From: Diphasiastrum complanatum
Taxonomy: Eukaryota; Streptophyta; Lycopodiopsida; Lycopodiales; Lycopodiaceae
NCBI GenBank assembly: GCA_029204225.1
Contig: CM055097.1
Location: 14,269,221-14,324,220, forward strand
Reading direction: 5' to 3'
Length of the DNA: 55,000 bases
A program made the position numbers and the translations under genes. The notes beneath the pieces were generated by a model that saw only the letters and a program-made list of their open reading frames with translations, had not been told where the DNA came from and searched no databases. This document shows, one piece after another, positions 52,866-55,000 of the stretch (position 1 is the first letter of the stretch; each line of letters starts with the position of its first letter).

Positions 52866-55000
52866 AGATAGAGGTCACCCGTCTGGCTTTCATTGAGCCA
52901 TTCATTCATGATAATTGAATTCACATGTAGAGGGCTAATGGGGTTCTTCGGAATCTTCACATTTATCTGCGGACGGTTCGCCTCTATGAAATCCGTATGG
53001 GAGCATCAAAATCTATTGAACCCCGGTGGAATTTGGTATTTGTGTATTTGATCTAGTAGAGGCATGCCTCAAGGCATAGACAACTACATAGTAGTTGAAA
53101 CTTATCTATGATGCTTTGACCCTGAAAAGAATTTGGTATTTGCTTATTCGACCTAGTAGAGATATGCATCAAGCATTGTTTTCAAGTAGTTGAAAGATTT
53201 TTGTATTCATGATCCTGTGACTCTGAAAATCCACAATTCTTCAAAATGACTACATTTTAATTTGTTCATCAAGATTGCATTTTTTTTTGCTCTGTAATGA
53301 ATTTTTACGAGGCGTTTTTTAGGCACCTTTTTGTAAGGATCTACTTGTTTAGTTGGCACCTTGAGTGTACACAAGCAGAATGATACGTAGACATCATTTT
53401 TACATGATAGGTAGTGTTCTATGCAGAGCAGCTGACATGTTTTGAGAGTGTTGATTTGCTGCTTACAATTTGTAGGAATGGAGTATGAAAGAACTAAAGG
53501 CAGCTTTCTACAAACCTCAGATATGTCTAGTAGATGAATATCAATCAAAAGACAACAAATCTCATGCCACTTTTTATGTTCCTTAGGACTAAATCCTAGA
53601 AAACATGAATACTCAAATCTGGCTACAAAATGGAAGGCTTGTTTTTCAATGTAACTAGTTGACAAAGAATTTATGTTTATGCCTTAGTTATGCTGTTTGA
53701 AAGACCCGACATTCTTCAAGAAAACGTAAATTGTGAGAATTTGATTGTGTAATGAGTTTATAATGATCTGAAGTTATTGGATTATGTAGTGGAGTGGTGT
53801 TAATGATCTACTAAGTATACAATAACATTGCATGATGCTCGATGACATGGAATCATGTAAATGCATGATCCTTTAGTAGTCAGTAAGGGTCATTCTTGAT
53901 GGGTTTTTTCGACTTTTGTTATTCTTGACCATTATGGCATATAGTAGTTGTCATTGTGGTAAAACTCTTGTAGTTTTTGGCATCATTAGGACAAGGGTTG
54001 TGTAGTGGGCTTGTATCCTCTCGTCTCTATCTCTATTTCTACTAGCTATCTAGGTTGTCTATTGTACAACATTAATGGCAAATTAGGCTAAACTATAAGA
54101 TAAAACTTAGAAACAATAACTTTAATTTCCCATTTATTTATGACAAATTATAATAAAATAAAAAATGAAGCTTAGGCTATAACTTCATTTTTCCATGAAT
54201 TATTGTTTATATTCTATTTATTCACATAGGACCTGCCCATGTACTTAAAATTCTCTCTTTCCAATCACTTTTGCAAGATAATTGCAATATCCTTTTTTTT
54301 TCTTCAATATTTTCTAATTTTTACAAGTATGCAGAACGTGGATATCACAAAAGAGAAACTTCAAAGCAATATGAGTATGATCAAATTTATAAATTGTCGA
54401 CATATTGTCAATTATGTAACCTAGCTAGGTATGATAGTAAGAATTAAGCATTGAAACTTAATATGTGATGTTGGGAATGATAATGTTAATATTTGAGACT
54501 AACCTTCTTGTAGCTTACAAGGATAAGGTTGGCTTTTATTGCAGAGAGCACTACTCCACTAAGTATCTACTAGCATGGTAAGGTGGTCCCCATCTTTGGA
54601 CAAGTTTTTTGACTCTTTTAACTCAGGCGCCATTAACATGGCACTCATAGCAGATTCCCACAATAAACAACATTCATACCAAGAAAACTTGATCAAAATA
54701 TGATGACAAATGACAAAGACAATGACAGTTTATAAATGTGATAAGCAAACTATCTAAGATTACTTGTTAAATCTAGCAGCACACAATAGAAAATTTGCAA
54801 TGCTGAAACAGATGGATAGAATTGTCTTGGGTGTCTTGGGTTTCTCAAACGAATTTTGCTTATCCCCATTGGAAAAAAGAATCTTAAAAACCATGATGCC
54901 CTTCATGAACATGAGGGAAAAAAATAACCATTAACCATCTATTAGTCATCAACTACCTGAATATGGACATCAAAATAAGAACCAGTTGTTGATTCATAGT
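52866..55000. other. 3' flank of PEAMT, no gene recognised
   Basis: Probably begins with the 3' untranslated region. A 100-bp-period duplication (GAATTTGGTATTTG...CCTGAAAA) spans 53029-53230. The rest is AT-rich, with short ORFs in unrelated frames and no transposon signature. Confidence 0.5.

Overview
This window is plant nuclear DNA. It holds one complete plant-type gene, phosphoethanolamine N-methyltransferase, split over 12 exons, plus Copia and Ty3/gypsy retrotransposons, hAT transposons, plant-style telomere-like repeats (CCCTAAA) and many GA/AT microsatellites. The 12.6-kb intron stuffed with nested transposons and the low gene density suggest a large genome, perhaps a gymnosperm. That lineage call is inference from genome style; no sequence comparison was possible.

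Layout. 1-868: 5' end of a minus-strand gypsy element (LTR and tRNA primer site) abutting an AT-hook tail of a hAT-type transposase. 1019-2660: GA microsatellite, degenerate interstitial telomeric repeats, and a tandem array of about 366 bp x 3. 3540-4608: two orphan host-gene fragments on the minus strand, a frameshifted beta-tubulin start and an intact first exon of an aldo-keto reductase. 5033-6065: a dispersed hairpin repeat and a GC-rich block. 7130-17760: a heap of decayed Copia elements, including short LTR-like modules that carry a tRNA-like sequence. 17761-20092: degenerate DNA with two unrecognised small ORFs. 20093-24433: an LTR retrotransposon with both LTRs and gag-protease, but with an unknown ORF where integrase and reverse transcriptase should be. 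25646-31310: hairpin repeats, a broken gene for an acidic protein, and long anonymous stretches.

32057-52865 is the real gene, on the plus strand. Its leader carries a GA microsatellite and two upstream ORFs; the stop of the first overlaps the start of the second, which is 25 codons long. Exons 1-12 join without any frame error into a 495-residue bipartite methyltransferase with two SAM-binding domains. The encoded enzyme makes phosphocholine from phosphoethanolamine, and the upstream ORF is the expected site of feedback by phosphocholine. Intron 8 contains a hAT transposon (about 40065-48840) into which a chromodomain-bearing gypsy element (42410-46550, minus strand) inserted, followed by a second hAT remnant (49104-50545). 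52866-55000 has no recognisable gene.

All transposon coding regions are broken by stops, frameshifts or deletions. The methyltransferase is the only gene in the window that looks functional.
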